A stretch of DNA of 31,314 nucleotides, taken from assembly GCA_038527215.1 (NCBI GenBank), contig JBCBGC010000096.1:1-31314 (forward strand), given 5' to 3'. The notes beneath the pieces were generated by a model. The model was not told the origin of the DNA, did not search any database, and saw nothing but the letters and a program-made list of their open reading frames with translations. Shown here in pieces: positions 31,158 through 31,314 of this stretch. The DNA is from JAWPMV01 sp038527215 (GTDB lineage: Bacteria > Bacteroidota > Bacteroidia > J057). The translations under genes and the position numbers were made by a program. Each line of letters opens with the position of its first letter. Position 1 is the stretch's first letter.

Positions 31158-31314
31158 GTTACCCCGGAAGCTCCTCCGACTGAAAGGGGGTGAGCTATTT
31201 GGGGCAGGGACTCCGACATTCCTATCGTCGGAGGACATTGCGATTTTTATGCGATCATGGAGACCCCGGATAAGTCATTTTCCCTATCGGTCAAATGTCT
31301 TTCCGGGGTGACAT
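31158..31314. repeat. 157-bp palindromic intergenic repeat, copy C
   Basis: Begins GTTACCCCGGAAG and ends CTTTCCGGGGTGACAT, so its ends are near-complementary. The right half forms a hairpin: ACCCCGGA, AAG and CATTT pair with AAATG, CTT and TCCGGGGT around a 12-nt loop. A middle hairpin is CTCCGAC / GTCGGAG. Same length as copy A at 18526-18682. Confidence 0.75.

Larger units (their letters stand above)
31022..31314. other. Intergenic end of window: terminator and repeat
   Basis: Contains the terminator at 31102-31129 and the full copy C of the palindromic repeat to the last base. A 71-codon frame across these is chance. Confidence 0.6.

Noticed and set aside
31099..31311. 71-codon frame at the right edge
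   Set aside because: Covers the terminator and the palindromic repeat; its product resembles the spurious frame over repeat copy A only because the DNA is repeated.

Overview
The window looks like chromosomal DNA of a marine or environmental Bacteroidota, probably in or near the Saprospiria (Lewinella/Haliscomenobacter-like). I infer this from type IX secretion (T9SS) C-terminal sorting domains, the 'FPVEWLDF...FYRLRQVD' module that precedes them, hybrid two-component systems (HTCS: sensor kinase, receiver and AraC domain in one chain), dockerin-like tails on large secreted glycanases, and a lack of clear Shine-Dalgarno sites. No marker gene is present, so the genus is inference.

Layout. (1) 1-3107: probable end of a genomic island. 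It holds a toxin-antitoxin pair cut by the window edge and a 733-residue caspase / membrane helix / WG-repeat / FGE-sulfatase protein. The last ~40 codons of that protein look like the variable region of a diversity-generating retroelement (DGR) target. The segment ends in a 24-nt copy of a tRNA 3' end (best match tRNA-Asp) followed by a terminator, as expected for an integrase attachment site. (2) 3206-5592: an orphan membrane protein and a complete IS3-family element with inverted repeats, a 3-bp target duplication, a frameshift site and an intact DDE triad. (3) 5593-7508: a gene-poor stretch with several hairpins, two of them minus-strand terminators. (4) 7509-18379: three plus-strand genes for secreted proteins: a 1995-residue G8/beta-helix - Ig-like - F5/8C - GH43 - dockerin-like protein; a GH53 galactanase-like enzyme with thrombospondin type-3 repeats and the same C-terminal module; and a T9SS-sorted protein with a cohesin-like beta domain. 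(5) 18908-25612: two paralogous HTCS regulators on the minus strand on either side of a small membrane-tethered HTH protein on the plus strand; both HTCS leaders share a 17-nt motif. (6) 26237-31021: a secreted tail-fibre-like protein with a self-cleaving S74 chaperone domain, then a T9SS surface protein. A 157-bp palindromic intergenic repeat occurs in full near 18.6 kb and at the right edge, with a fragment at 18.76 kb.

How the parts may work together (inference). Regions 4 and 5 resemble a polysaccharide-use locus without SusC/SusD: galactan- and arabinan-type glycanases made as very large modular secreted proteins, controlled by HTCS sensors. The dockerin-like tails on both enzymes and a cohesin-like domain in the neighbouring T9SS-anchored protein raise the possibility of a cell-surface enzyme complex. 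Region 1 is a separate accessory module and the best candidate for an unusual system: a caspase effector coupled to a possibly hypervariable ligand-binding domain.
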